Source: Triglochin maritima (lineage: Eukaryota > Streptophyta > Magnoliopsida > Alismatales > Juncaginaceae). From it: a DNA stretch of 64,000 nucleotides. How positions within the stretch are numbered: the first letter of the stretch is position 1; every line of letters begins with the position of its first letter. Location: assembly GCA_963682175.1 (NCBI GenBank), contig OY821772.1, positions 16,732,743 to 16,796,742 of the forward strand. The letters run 5' to 3'. Of the stretch, positions 1 through 11,194 are shown piece after piece. Both the position numbers and the translations under genes were made by a program. The notes below the pieces were generated by a model, which worked only from the letters and a program-made list of their open reading frames with translations, did not search any database and was not told the origin of the DNA.

Positions 1-2372
1 TGATTTTGTGGTGCTTTCTCCAATTGGCGGATGAGATTGAGATTTAAAGGTTCATCCATGGGTTCCTGTTGCCTACCAGAGTTGAACACATGAAACTCGG
101 CACTCATGTTACCGAATGAGAGCTTCATGAGACCATTTCTACAATTAATCAAGGCATTGGAGGTTGCCAGAAATGGTCTACCCAAAATCAAAGGTATTTG
201 AGAGTGGGTGTTCGCAACAGGATTGGTATCGAGGACAACAAAATCGACTGGAAATATAAAATCTCCAACTTTGATAAGCACGTCCTCGATAATCCCCATG
301 GGAATACGAATGGATCTATCCGCCAATTGGAGGGTGATCTTCGTTGGTTTCAATTCTCCCAAGTTTAACTGTTGATAAACAGAGAATGGGAGGAGGTTGA
401 CCGCTGATCCTAAATCAAGCAAAACATTGCTCAATCTAGTGTCCCCTATCGTACACTGAATAGTAGGACACCCAGGGTCCTTGTATTTTGTGTAGGTAGG
501 ATTGGACAAAAGTGAGCTGATATTTGCAGCCAAGAATGCTTTCTTAGGAACATTGGTCTTCCTCTTGGTTGTGCAGAGATCCTTCAACACTTTGGCATAT
601 TGAGGTATTTGTTGGATGACATCCAACAAGGGGATGTTAACCTTTACTTGCTTAAACACCTCTACTATCTTGTCCATGTTGTCACTCTGCTTTTTGGTTA
701 ACCTACTTGGATAGGGAGCTTTTGGCAGGTAGGTTTTCTGCTGTGCCTGAGAAAAAAGCTTTGGTGTATTACCCTCACCCTCAGCTTCTTCGTCACCACC
801 ATTCCCACTGAGGGGCTGCATAGATGGTGGTGGGTGTGGCAAGGAAATGTGATTGTCAACCTGTTTTCCATTCCTTAAGGTCACAATGGAATTGACATGG
901 TGAACAGGTTCCTCCACATGGTTCACTTGCCTCCCCCGAGGTACCACATTCTCATTTTGCATTTGTTGTTGTTGGTACATGCGGGGGTTAGCCTCAGGCT
1001 GGCTAGGAAAAGACCCTCTCTCTCTTTCATGTACAGACTGAGCCAATTGGCCCATCTGAAGCTCTAGAGATTTCATGGTCTGCTGATTTGAAGTGAGAAC
1101 TTGACTTGTGGTAGACATAAAATTTTTCATTGAGTTTTCAAGTCCACGAGTCAAGGTCTCAAGCGAATTGAATCGAGTTTCCATATTATTGGAATTTGGG
1201 AAACCCGATTGATTGGTGTTTTGCGCTTGGGGTGGCTGATAGGATTGCGCATGCATGGGAGGTTGGTGTGATTGGTAAGGTGGTCTAGAGGAGTTTGAAG
1301 GACCACCCGGGGCATTATTTTGGTTCCATGAAAAATTGGGGTGGTTCCTCCATCCAGGGTTATAAGATGATGAGTATGGGTCATTCCTAGCTCTGTCATA
1401 GATGGCGTTGACACGCTCCATCTCAGGAGGAATGGACTCACACTCGCTCTCTACATGACCTATCCTACCACATGAATGACAAGGAACTGGACCAGATGTG
1501 GACATGTGAGGTGCACTTTGTCGGTTTTGGAGCTCAATCGAATCCATACGGCGCATTAAGGCCGCCATGCGTGCCTCGGTGGCCGTAGTGGTATCGATAG
1601 CAAATGCGGCACCCGATCTAGTCGAGTTTGCACTCGCGATCCTCGCTCCTATACTAGATGATGCAGGTGGTTTCCTCACACTCTCCCACTGCATGGTTTT
1701 CTCAGCGAGGTCTTCTAGGAAGGCCCATGCCTCCCTTTCATCCTTTCCCAAAAACTCTCCTTGACACATGGACTCAAGGAGCGTTCTGGACGGGATGTGA
1801 AGACCCTCATACACAATCTGACAAAGACGCCACAACTCAATGCCATGGTGAGGGCACGAGGATAGTAGCTCTTTGAACCTCTCAAGATATGCATGAAATG
1901 GTTCGGTCTCATGTTGATAGAACGAATTGATTTCGTTCCTCAATTTTTGAGTCCGATGATTAGGAAAGTACTTCTTGAGGAATGCAGATTGAAACTCATC
2001 CCAAGTCCTAAAGGAATTCGCCTGGTTGCTGTACAACCACTTCTTGGCATCATCCTTTAGTGCAAAAGGAACGAGCCTAAGATGGATGGAGTCTGTGCTA
2101 AGTTGTTGCAGCTTGAACATAGCACAGACCTCCTCAAATTCCCTGAGAAAGATATAGGGGTCACCTTTCCCAGTGAAATGAGGGAGCATGGAAATGAATT
2201 GAGGCTTAACCTCAAAATGGTTCCCATTAGCCTCTGGTAATACGATGCATGAGGGTAGAGCTGTACGGCTCGGGTAGCATCGATCACGTAGAGGTATGGG
2301 AACGACAACTGGAAGCACAGGTGGAACAGGTGGGTCCAGCAACTGCTCCTCCTCACGGAAATTAGCAGCCAT
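1..2372 (-). CDS. Athila-like Gag-protease polyprotein of element A1 (3' end outside window)
   Basis: Read on the minus strand from ATG at 2372 (an alternative in-frame ATG lies 117 bp upstream at 2489), the frame appears open for about 790 codons and leaves the window at position 1. In order: a proline-rich N-terminus, a Retrotrans_gag capsid region (motifs RDRCYPS, PYIFLREFEE, KKWLYS, FLKKYFPNHRT, CPHHGIELWRLCQ), a CX2CX4HX4C zinc knuckle (CHSCGRIGHVESEC, 1440-1481), a Q/N-rich and coiled-coil stretch, and a retropepsin-like domain with DLGSAVNLLP near 390-420 and ILGRPFLATS near 160-190. Gag packages the element RNA in cytoplasmic particles; the protease would mature it. Athila-type proteases use D-L-G where retroviral ones use D-T/S-G. 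The frame looks undamaged although the element's primer site is deleted. The start choice is uncertain. Confidence 0.9.
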   Translation of the reverse strand, partial: MAANFREEEQLLDPPVPPVLPVVVPIPLRDRCYPSRTALPSCIVLPEANGNHFEVKPQFISMLPHFTGKGDPYIFLREFEEVCAMFKLQQLSTDSIHLRLVPFALKDDAKKWLYSNQANSFRTWDEFQSAFLKKYFPNHRTQKLRNEINSFYQHETEPFHAYLERFKELLSSCPHHGIELWRLCQIVYEGLHIPSRTLLESMCQGEFLGKDEREAWAFLEDLAEKTMQWESVRKPPASSSIGARIASANSTRSGAAFAIDTTTATEARMAALMRRMDSIELQNRQSAPHMSTSGPVPCHSCGRIGHVESECESIPPEMERVNAIYDRARNDPYSSSYNPGWRNHPNFSWNQNNAPGGPSNSSRPPYQSHQPPMHAQSYQPPQAQNTNQSGFPNSNNMETRFNSLETLTRGLENSMKNFMSTTSQVLTSNQQTMKSLELQMGQLAQSVHERERGSFPSQPEANPRMYQQQQMQNENVVPRGRQVNHVEEPVHHVNSIVTLRNGKQVDNHISLPHPPPSMQPLSGNGGDEEAEGEGNTPKLFSQAQQKTYLPKAPYPSRLTKKQSDNMDKIVEVFKQVKVNIPLLDVIQQIPQYAKVLKDLCTTKRKTNVPKKAFLAANISSLLSNPTYTKYKDPGCPTIQCTIGDTRLSNVLLDLGSAVNLLPFSVYQQLNLGELKPTKITLQLADRSIRIPMGIIEDVLIKVGDFIFPVDFVVLDTNPVANTHSQIPLILGRPFLATSNALINCRNGLMKLSFGNMSAEFHVFNSGRQQEPMDEPLNLNLIRQLEKAPQN

Positions 2373-2516
2373 TGGACCCGAACTACGTGCGACACGAGAG
2401 GAGGAAGGTGTCGAGAAATCGATGACCGAAGCCGGATTGACAACGCTCCTCGTCAAACGACCACTCTCGTCTCGTGTCCACGAAAGCATGCACAAAGGTG
2501 CACACACAAACCACAA

Positions 2517-2548
<32 letters not shown>

Positions 2549-3565
2549 GAAAGAATGTACGTAGAAGAGAAGACGAGGGAACACAGGAGAGAAAGAATGA
2601 CTCAGGAGAGAAGGGAAGAAGTCCTTAAGCTACGGCGGATGGGTACAGGTAGAAGCACACAAGCAAACAAGGCTCAAACAATCCTAAGGTCGCTATAGGT
2701 CCTTACAGCTAGACGACGCCAAACTGCGAGGTCACACGGCCTCAACACGCCTCACCTCCCTACAACGAGGACCACAAAGCCCAGCAAGTGAGCCAAGATC
2801 CGGGGATCTCGTCTCTCCTACTATCGACAAAGTGGGCAACGCCGATCAGGTCATGACGGTCGGGACCGGATCACTCTCCTAATGCGTCCAAGATCCTTAG
2901 GGCCAATGTCTACTTGATTTTAAAATTAGGCTCTTGATTAGTGTGGTTTTTGGGGCGAAGGAAAGGGTGATGAAATCCCCCACCTTATCTTTTACGGGAC
3001 AGCCCCTCCTTAGTAGCGTTTTGGAGTCCTAAATCTAGCAATCAACTCTCCAAACAACGCTCAACTCACACTTGTTGCAATGCACTTCCTACTAACTAAT
3101 GCATGTTCATACGAAATGCATGAATGAGAGTAGAAGGTGCGTACCTCACGCCAGCTCTCAGCAACAGAAAATAAAGCTAAGATAAAAGACAATCTAAATG
3201 CCTAAGTCACATACATGATGCATGACTTAAACAAGAATAATGCCTAATCTTTTGCTTTGAGTTTTAGGGTCCACGTTGCTTAAAGGAGGTTTGATTCTTG
3301 ATCTGGGAACAAACTATAGGTCAAGACATGCTAAATCGAGTCCCAGATCACTATAACAGATAAAGAAATACTCCACAAAAATTTAGAGGCGAAATGAAGC
3401 TACCAGACCGGCAGTTGGCGGTTGACGACCGCTGATTGGCGGTCTTCTTCTCTCAGATCACCTCCAAACTTGACCAGATGCTTCCCCTTCTCAATGTGAG
3501 TCACCTGCGACAAAGAAAACTACAAGACAAAAATTAAATCCACTCGAATCGTCCAAAAAAAAACT
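2373..3565 (-). other. A1 untranslated leader (PBS deleted)
   Basis: Non-coding leader between the 5' LTR and gag, on the minus strand. It contains the leader block shared by all families (about 2960-3020), two degenerate copies of the CCGCCAATTGGCGG palindrome (about 3410-3453), and a T-rich tract. At 3551-3565 the expected tRNA-Asp primer-binding site is missing: the text jumps from the leader sequence cgtccaa directly to the aaaaactt that abuts the LTR, a loss of roughly 40 bp compared with A2. Confidence 0.8.
2518..2549. repeat. Poly-T/poly-A tract just upstream of A1 gag
   Basis: An almost pure run of T on the plus strand (A on the element's sense strand), interrupted by one C, 29 bp before the upstream candidate gag ATG. 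The A2 copy has a shorter A-rich tract at the same place (37330-37347), so the tract is a family feature that has expanded here. Confidence 0.8.
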
Positions 3566-4980
3566 TGTTGAACGTTTTATTTTAAACCGCAAGTGCACGG
3601 CCGCGATGAAGCGGTGGCAAGTACGGGTCGTCCTCAGGGAGGTGAGCAGCCTCTTGTTTGCACGAAATCAAGTGGCGAAAATAATGGGGAAGAGAGTTGG
3701 TTACGCTACTCTACACTAAACTACGCTAAGAAGTACGAAATGCGAAACAAAGAAATAAACGATCAAATAAAAACTAAGCTAAGAACAAAATAGAAGTGCT
3801 GGAATTTCAGGAATGGAAAACCCCTAAGGGGTGGAGTGAGTGCACACAAGCAAAGAGGTGGGTGTAGAATACATTCTTTAAGCACATGAAGGTGGTGTTT
3901 ATCAAGCATAGGAAGTGTCTAAATGTTATGGCAAAACCTATCAATCTATTCACCAACTTAGTTGATTAACATTTACATATGCAAGGTGTTTATTTCAGAA
4001 CCTAAACAAGCATGAGAGGTGTCTAATCATTTTGGCAAAACTCATCAAGTTGTAAATTCTATCCTAAACAAGCAAGCATACATTCATGTTTAATCAACAC
4101 ATTGAAATTAAAGCATTCATCCCATTCTCTAATGCATGTATGTACATCTACTCCACCCCCCAAAGGGGATGGAACTACTCACTAAACATTACACTAATTA
4201 TTAAACTATGGAAAGATAGCATATTAAAACTAAGCTAGAATTAAAAGACGATTAAACTAAAACATGCACAAACAATAAAAGAAGCATAAAACAAACAATG
4301 AAAGAAACATAAAACTTTATTGATAAAATGACTCACATTAAAAGTAGCATACTCCTACTTTAGTGTGTGCTTCAAGGCCTCACTTCTAGTAGGAAGAATA
4401 GCCACTTAAAATATGGAGTGATTACAAGAGGAGGTGAAGAGTTCTATTTATAGGCATGAGAAAAGCTAATCCGGGACAATCCCCCGATGTGGGACTAAAC
4501 CAACACCAAAAATAGCCTAAACGAACATTAATACAAGTCCAGGAGAAATCTTGGCAGATCTGGGCTAATCCAGACCGCCAATTGGCGGTTCCAGACCGCC
4601 AATTGGCGGTCCAAAATGCCCGGATCCGGTTGAGTTTTATTCTGGGCTTTCCTTTGTGCTTTTGGTGGTCTTTGATGCATCTACCTCGTTTGTTGGAGCT
4701 CCGACCCGAATCCAATTGCTAAAATACTTCCCATGATGGTGTGAAGTATTCTGTTTTACTATTAGATCCCTCTGTCTTGCGTTCAGGTCCTTTTTCCTTG
4801 CATCTTGGTCCCCAGATCTCACAATCCAGTCCTTTTTTCCAGCTTTTGGGTCCTTTTATGATTCATCTCTTCAAACCTATTTATTCCTGAAAAGTAAACA
4901 TAAAACTCGTAACATAGCATTGTTTAGGTGAAAGATAATGGATATAAGATACAAATATGAGCATGAAATGATGTCAATCA
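3566..4980 (-). repeat. A1 5' LTR (family A)
   Basis: 1415 bp. On the minus strand it begins TGATTG (at 4980) and ends CAACA (at 3566). This matches the A2 LTR at 34962-36271 and, more distantly, the family B LTRs. It contains an inverted snRNA-like promoter module (4445-4495) and two tandem copies of the palindrome GACCGCCAATTGGCGGT (4573-4590 and 4594-4611). The flank at 4981 is leader sequence of another element of the same group, so A1 is inserted there. The other LTR and TSD lie outside the window. Confidence 0.88.
4445..4495 (-). promoter_or_regulatory. A1 LTR promoter: USE + TATA
   Basis: On the minus strand GTCCCACATCG (4485-4495) is followed after exactly 32 bp by TATAAATA (4445-4452). 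The first motif matches the plant snRNA upstream sequence element consensus RTCCCACATCG. Confidence 0.7.
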
Positions 4981-5441
4981 CCTACTCACTAATGCATGGT
5001 CATACAATATGCATGAATGAGAGTAGGAAATGCGTACCTCACGCCAGCACTCATCAACTGAAAGTAAGCTAAAATAAAAGACAACTACATACCTAAGTCA
5101 AGTATGTGATGCATGACCTAAACAAATAATGGGACTTGATTGTTCATCTGGGAGCAAACTACAAGTCAAAACATGCACAATTGAACTCCCAGACAACCTA
5201 GTGAATGTAGAAACGACCATAAAAAATGGGAGAGAATTGGAGCTCACCAGGCTGCCAATTGGCGGTCCAGAACCGCTAATTGGCGGTCTATTTGCTTCTG
5301 ATTTTCTCTTGTCTTCTCCTGGAGAGGTCTCTTGATCCATGAAGCCTCCTAAAACAAACTGAAAACAAAAAATTAAAACCACTCGAATCGTCCAAACCAA
5401 AGTCTGGACAAAGCACCTCTCCGGCAATAGCGTGAAAAACT
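4981..5441 (-). mobile_element. Leader fragment and PBS of an older Athila-like element (host of A1)
   Basis: Similar to the A1 leader (for example 4981-5050 against 3090-3150) and carries two palindrome copies at about 5250-5290. A decayed PBS complement, cctctccggcaatagcg, lies just before the LTR at 5442. The rest of this element should lie beyond the left edge, on the other side of A1. Confidence 0.75.
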
Positions 5442-6861
5442 TGATTGATACGTTTTAATTATAACCGCAAGTGCATGCCCGTGTTGAAGCAGTGGCAAAT
5501 AAGGGTCGATCCAAAGGGAGGTGTATCGACTTTAGTTTGTTCGAAGACGAGTGGGAAAGAAAGGAGAGAAATATTGATTAAACTAAACTACACTAAAGTA
5601 GTAGCAACAAAGAAGGAAATGAAAGTATAAAACGGACTAAAACTGAGCTAAGCAACTACTAATAGGAAAGATGAAATTCAGGAATGGGAAACAACCCTAA
5701 GGTGTGGAGTGTCTGTAGATGTGAAATAAGTGTGGTGAATGCATACAATAAGCTCAAGTGTAGTTAGTGTTTGTTAATGCATAAGAAGTACCTAATGGCA
5801 AGACCTATCATTTAAAGCACTAACCTAGGTGATTAATATAAGCTTGACAAGTTTGTTATTAAGAACATAAACAAGCATGGATTGTACCTAACATTATGAC
5901 AGAAACCATCAAGTAAAAGTTCTTATTAATTCAAGCAAGCATACAAACATTTCTCACATACAACAATGTTTAGCATTCATACCATCTACATAACAAGTAT
6001 ACACATCTACTCCACCCCCAAAGGGTAATGGAACTACTCACACCTAATTAAACTAAAATTTATACTAAGGAAAGAAAACATGTTTAAACTAATTATAAGA
6101 AGACTAAAACAACATGTTTAACTAAAAGGACATAAAACTAAAGAAGCATGCAAGACATAAGAAAGGAAATTAAACTAAGAAAGAAACAACATAACCAAAG
6201 GAAAACATCTATTATTACTCACTCAATTACAAGTAGCCTCTCTACACCAGGGTTTTTGCTTCAAGGCCCTAGTAGAGAGGATGGCCACCAAGAGAGAGAT
6301 GGGGTACAAGAGAAGAGGGAGAGTTCTATTTATAGCCATAGAAAAAGGTAATCAGGGATAATCCCCTGGTATGAGACTAAACAAATACCACAAATAGACT
6401 AAATACACATTAATACGCGACCCGACAAAATCCTAGCGGATCTGGATCAAAATAGATCGCCAATCAGCGGTCTCAGATTGCAAATTGGTGGTCTATATTG
6501 TTTGGAACCGGCCGGTGTTTCGTGTGGGCTTTTCTGGATGTCTTTGTTGGCCTTTGATGCATCTACTTCGCTTGCTGGAGCTCCGACCCGAATAGAATTG
6601 CCAAAATACTCCCCATGATGGTGTGGAGTATTCTTGTTTGCTCATTGGTCCTTCGATCTTACATTCAGGTCCTTCGATCTTGCAGCTTAGTCCTCGAGTC
6701 TCTCAACTCAGTCCTTTTCCCTGGTATTAGGTCCATTTATAGTCTCTCATCCTCAAACCTACTTATTCCTTAAAATTAAACATTAAACTCGTTACATAGC
6801 ATTGTTTGGGAGAAATATAATGGATATAAGACACAAAGATATGCATGAAATGATTTCTATG
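5442..6861 (-). repeat. Decayed Athila-like LTR (5' LTR of the older host element)
   Basis: About 1420 bp, starting TGATTGATACG and aligning along its length with the other A/B LTRs. It is clearly older: the snRNA-like element is mutated (tggtatgagac near 6371), the palindromes near 6457-6503 are degraded, and the outer terminus is lost or mutated near 6861 (ATGAAATGATTTC where others read ATGAAATGATGTCAATCA). Confidence 0.8.
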
Positions 6862-7399
6862 TCATTGTCTCTTCTTTCTTCCATTTAGATCTCATATGCC
6901 CGATTCGGGCTTCCCCTTCACATTCCCCATTTTCACACCCAACCCTAATCGCCCCCGCCCCTCCGATCGTCGTTGCCCCTCGACACTGCCACCATCTCGT
7001 GATGCCTCCTCCTAGCGATGCCAATTCCTAGCCACTCCACTCTATCATGCCGTCACCTTCCTCGTCGTCGTTGTCTCCCTTTCTGTCACAACTATCTGCC
7101 TTAGCATTGCCGCTGGTGACATCCTTCGCCGACCCAAACCTGTCCCTCCCAAACGGCCATGACGACCCCCGGTTGGCCTCTGGTACCACTTTTGGCCACC
7201 TTAGAGCCCATAATTACCTTGACGAGTCCCACCCCTACCACCTCTCACCCATCGTCCTTCACCAAACCGACCCTCCTCGTCAAGCCCATCCCCTCTAAAC
7301 CCATGTCTCACAACCCTACCCCGATGGGCTGCCTATGGAGCGAGCACCATTAAACCTAATCCTCTACCACCTTCCCAACTACATGTCCACCATGCCACA
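6862..7399. other. GC-rich unassigned stretch, probably 5' part of the CACTA remnant
   Basis: C-rich sequence with several short open frames (for example plus 7047-7298, proline/serine-rich) that I do not recognise. It abuts the decayed LTR at 6861 and leads into the transposase-like exons. It may be transposon sequence or captured host sequence; no CACTA 5' terminus is visible. Confidence 0.4.
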
Positions 7400-8180
7400 A
7401 TGGACCCCACACAGATTAGTGCTGGTGCAGCAGATCCATCCCCGAGTGGGGACGACCTGGCACTTCGACATCTGGTAATAAAAGTTATTTAGAAAATAAT
7501 ATTTCCTGATGTGAAATGCTAAGATACACATCGTACAGGTGCAGTCAGCATGAGTAGGGGCCGTGGTTCCACAAAGCTTTTTGAAGATGGAACTTGATTG
7601 TTCCTGTTGAGATCGAGTTTGCAACGGAGGGCATCTCAGAAGGAAATAACGTAGAATGCTTCATAAACTTCACCGGGATGATACTCACGAAGACACACGT
7701 ACTTCCTTTACGTTATTTAGACTGGAGGTTGGTGCCAAAGAAGGACAAAGATATGGCACGACAGCAGTTAACGGTAATATTACATATTTACTTAAGTTAT
7801 ATTATTATTGATTTAAATTATACAGTAATTAGAAATTTTTTCCACAAGCACACTGGACGATTCCCGAGGAGTTCAGAGCCAAGATTATGAGATTTCTGAA
7901 CACAAAATGGAAGGGAAAAAGTAGCACTTGTACGTGGGTGTGACAGACTTGGATACAAGAGATGAGAGACTGGCAGCTAGACCACTGCATATTTTGGCAG
8001 AGGATTGGTCCACTCTGCTGGAGTACTGGTGTAGCAAGACGTTCAAGGTACATTTATAATGTATTTTAGTTAATTTATATTCAATGGATAAAAATAACAA
8101 TTTTGTATATTTTGTGATGCAGAAGAAGAGTGATATGAACATGTACGTACCTCATGGGATGTCATCCCAAGGCTAGATCG
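7400..8180 (+). pseudogene. Transposase_24-like (En/Spm-type CACTA transposon) pseudogene
   Basis: Three exon-like blocks on the plus strand: about 7537-7774 (MSRGRGSTKLFEDG, then after a frameshift LIVPVEIEF and LDWRLVPKKDKD), about 7852-8047 (HWTIPEEFRAKIMRFLNTKW, then EDWSTLLEYWCSKTFK) and from 8123. Plausible GT/AG junctions lie at 7774/7775, 7851/7852, 8047/8048 and 8122/8123. The order (RGxTKL, a DWRxVPKxxKD motif, a WKxYK-like helix, then a DW..L..YW motif) resembles the plant Transposase_24 family carried by En/Spm elements. Stops and at least one frameshift make it non-functional. The assignment rests on motif memory only. Confidence 0.5.
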
Positions 8181-8754
8181 GAAGTTGAGAAAAGTGTCTC
8201 AGCAGCTAAAGTGAGTTAGTAGCGAGTTAGCAAAGGCAAAAAACATGCTTGCGACCTTGTAGTCGACCATGGACTTCTTGATGGCAAATGGAGATTATAA
8301 TGATCATGTATTGTATTCGTAATTTAGTAATGTGTATTAAATTTACTAGGTTTATAAATAGTATCATCTTAATATATAATGTAAGTACAAGATATTAATA
8401 TCACATCTATTTACACACCAACACCACCGCCATGATGAGATGACAATCACGGACCATCAGGGGGAGCAAGCACTACATGTTTGATGGCTTAGTGTTCATG
8501 TTATTTTTCTACTTTTATCATTATCAAACTTAGTTTGCTACTTTGTGACTTAAAAATATGAATTCAATATAGTTACAATGAATTGTATGCACTTGTTTAT
8601 TGTTTGAATGAATGTTGTGGAGAAATGCAAATATAAGCATTTCACTTATACATTTGTGGATGATTGCATGATTGTGTTGTTGATGAATGATGATAAGTAT
8701 TGTTTCTTTTGAACAGGGAAATTGGAACACTGAAAGAGAAAATAGGTTTTTCCA

Positions 8755-9222
8755 GGTTCTAGACATAACTTACATTGATTGTACTTATCCGTCATTGTAA
8801 TTTTTGATATTTGTAGGGTAACCTACAACGACGGTACTTATCTGTCGGTGTAGGCTGGTCACATAATGCAGCGATGAAATTTTGTTGTCGATGTGTGTCT
8901 ACATCCGTCGAAAGAAGTATTCATCGGTGTATTTTCTAGCGACAGATGTTTCCATTGGTGTTGTGCATCAATGGATATCTGTTGGTAATCGTCTCTTCGT
9001 GTTCTTCGATCTAACAAAAGAAGGCAAAAACATTTGGCAGGAAATTTTGCACCAAAAGTAATATCGACGATCTTTATGTGTCGGAACATCTGATGGTGTA
9101 ACTAAACACCGACGTAGGCAACACCGATGACAAGTATATTCAGTTATGTTGACCTACACCAATGGATAGTGGCATGTGCCAATGGATACTCTCTGTCGGT
9201 GAAAGCCTGTTCTGCTGTAGTG
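8755..9222. mobile_element. Right terminal region of a CACTA (En/Spm) transposon
   Basis: Read inwards from 9222 the minus strand begins CACTACAGCAGAACAGGC, the canonical CACTA end. The 450 bp inside is full of short direct and inverted motifs around CCGACG/CGGTG, typical of CACTA subterminal repeats that bind the element's own DNA-binding protein. With the transposase-like pseudogene to the left, this supports a CACTA element whose left end is missing. Confidence 0.65.
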
Positions 9223-10443
9223 CGGGTCAAGTAGAGCTCGTCTTTACTGTGCTCACCTTGTACAACTATAGCAACTACTAGAATAATATAGAGCAATCTA
9301 AATAGGGTCTTATGTTATTCAACTTACAGTCAATTAGTCTAAATGATCTTTTCTTGTGGCATCTCAGAATATTTCGTGGGATTTTTTCACTTAATTAATC
9401 ACGGGGTTTTCAAAGCCTCACTATTCTTGAGTGTTGGTACGTGATTCATGCAAGGTTTACGGAACATGGGGGCTTTACTCCTCATTCCCTTTTACCTATG
9501 TTATTATGCTGATAGGCAACTTACTTCTAATTGGATTTTTTATAATAGAATTTTATATCACGAATGTCATCTCAGAGCTCGCTTACGCTGTAGTGCGGGT
9601 CGCTTATCAATGGGAACTTTGTTTTCTGGTTGGGAAGTGTCTTTGCCCTTTTCACTTCTTATTACTCTTTTGTTTATTTTTTGGACATTTCTAGTACCAA
9701 CAAATTCACTCGGACGAAACATCTTACGATGTCGTGACCATTCCTACGACCATTCCTTTAATACTTCTGCCTGTCAGGATTATCTTTGTAGTATACTTGG
9801 CTAAGTTTGAACCGTTAGCCAATAAGTAAGTAACATGATGCTCACCCAACACTATCTCAATTCCATTTCTTGTTCACAAAGGTGTGCCGCCGAAGCAAGC
9901 TAGCAACTAATAGAAGCATTTTTTTGTTGTCGCCCCCGATCTCCTGCGATGGATTCTCTGTGGAGTGCAGTTCATGAGGTCTTTCTCCCCTCTCCCTTGA
10001 GCTATATTTGGTCATGTGGACCCCACACTCTAAATGGAAATTGGAAAGTTGTTTGGGGTGCAAGGCTTCTTAGTAAATCTCTCTTTCTGCCATCTGATGT
10101 CGATTTTCATCAACGTAAAGAGGGTTGGTGTGGCTTGAAAATCTTGAGTCTTAACGTGTTGGGCAAGTGAAAGAGGGGATCCAAAAGCAAAGGAAAGAGT
10201 GTGTTTGTGTGTGGCTGCAAGGGATGTCCTATTTCAAGTGGGCTAAGAGGTTGTCCGTATTTTCTTGGCCCTTTTGCTTGTCTAAGGCTAATAACCGAGA
10301 AAGCGAAAGAGCATCACTTAAGGAAAGAAAGTTGGCTTGACCATATTTCGAAGCAAATGGAAGAAGATCAGCTTGACTATGCAACTGGAGTATACAGATG
10401 GATGGTTCAATTGTTCATTGGTAGAACACTTTGTTTGACCACA
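9223..10443. other. Unassigned flank
   Basis: No recognisable gene. Short open frames exist (9431-9694, 9448-9804, 9949-10170, 10201-10461), some with hydrophobic stretches, but none resembles a known family. A 15-bp copy of the CACTA end plus flank (gctgtagtgcgggtc) recurs at 9587-9601. Confidence 0.4.
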
Positions 10444-10448
10444 AAAGG
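10444..10448. repeat. TSD AAAGG, left copy (right copy 11190-11194)
   Basis: Identical 5-bp direct repeats immediately outside the TG and CA of the solo LTR, as left by an LTR-retrotransposon integrase. Confidence 0.85.
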
Positions 10449-11189
10449 TGTAATATCCTGAATTTTTTAGTTGAGGTAATAATCAAATATATTAATGGAC
10501 TAATTAAGATTATTGGATGATTGTGTGGTTTTAGGAGAAGTTGAAATTTTGAGAAGAATATAGAGAAGAAAAAGATGGAGATTTTGAGGCAAGTACTGAT
10601 TCGTTATTCTTCAGTTTCATATCATGTCTGTCTCTCTTGATATTCGTAGTTGCATGCATGCTGAGTATTGATGTTGATTTTATGGATATGCATATGATTG
10701 CATGGTGGTGTTTCGGTCGACATGTCCTGTGGCTGTGTGTATATTTCTGGCAGAGCAACTTAGGAAAGAGCTGACTAGCGGACAGCGTGGAGCCACCTGA
10801 GAGAGGAAAGGGTTGCCTGTCGTTAGTGTGGAGCTACCAGGTGTGCGTCTGACTGATTGATAGATTTCAGAAGCACAGGATGTGGTCGAATCCGAATGGG
10901 GGTTCCAGATTGTTATGCATGTATTTTATTTGTGATGCATGTCTCTTGATTGTGCTTATTGACTGAATGTCATATTCCGTATTATTTTCCACATGATTAT
11001 GATTCTGATTGATTGACGGTTGGAACTTGCGGGCTGTGAGCTCACAAATTATTGATTATATTTTTCAGATTGTTATGGGCCTATCTGATGGATATAAATA
11101 TCAGAGTGCGCAACGCTCAGGTTCGTGGATTGTATCTTAACGCACCGGGTTCGGGCGGGTGAGCAGTTGTCCGGGTTCAGGGCGTTACA
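10449..11189 (+). repeat. Solo LTR, Ty3/gypsy-like (TGTAA...TTACA)
   Basis: 741 bp, starting TGTAATATCC and ending GGGCGTTACA, giving inverted TGTAA/TTACA ends as in many chromovirus-type (Tekay/Del) LTRs. It is flanked by a perfect 5-bp duplication AAAGG (10444-10448 and 11190-11194). No internal region is attached, so it is a solo LTR left by LTR-LTR recombination. Orientation is inferred from the typical TGTAATATCC start and GGGCGTTACA end. The clade is a guess from the termini. Confidence 0.8.
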
Positions 11190-11194
11190 AAAGG

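Noticed and set aside
2057..2443. Open frame on the minus strand (128 aa) over A1 gag
   Set aside because: It lies in another frame of the same strand as the well-supported Gag capsid; the Gag frame has the family motifs.
7047..7353. Possible first exon of a host gene
   Set aside because: Ser/Pro-rich open frame without recognisable domain; more likely part of the CACTA element.
9431..9804. Two overlapping hydrophobic open frames
   Set aside because: AT-rich DNA easily encodes hydrophobic stretches; no family resemblance, no conserved start, and they lie between transposon remnants.
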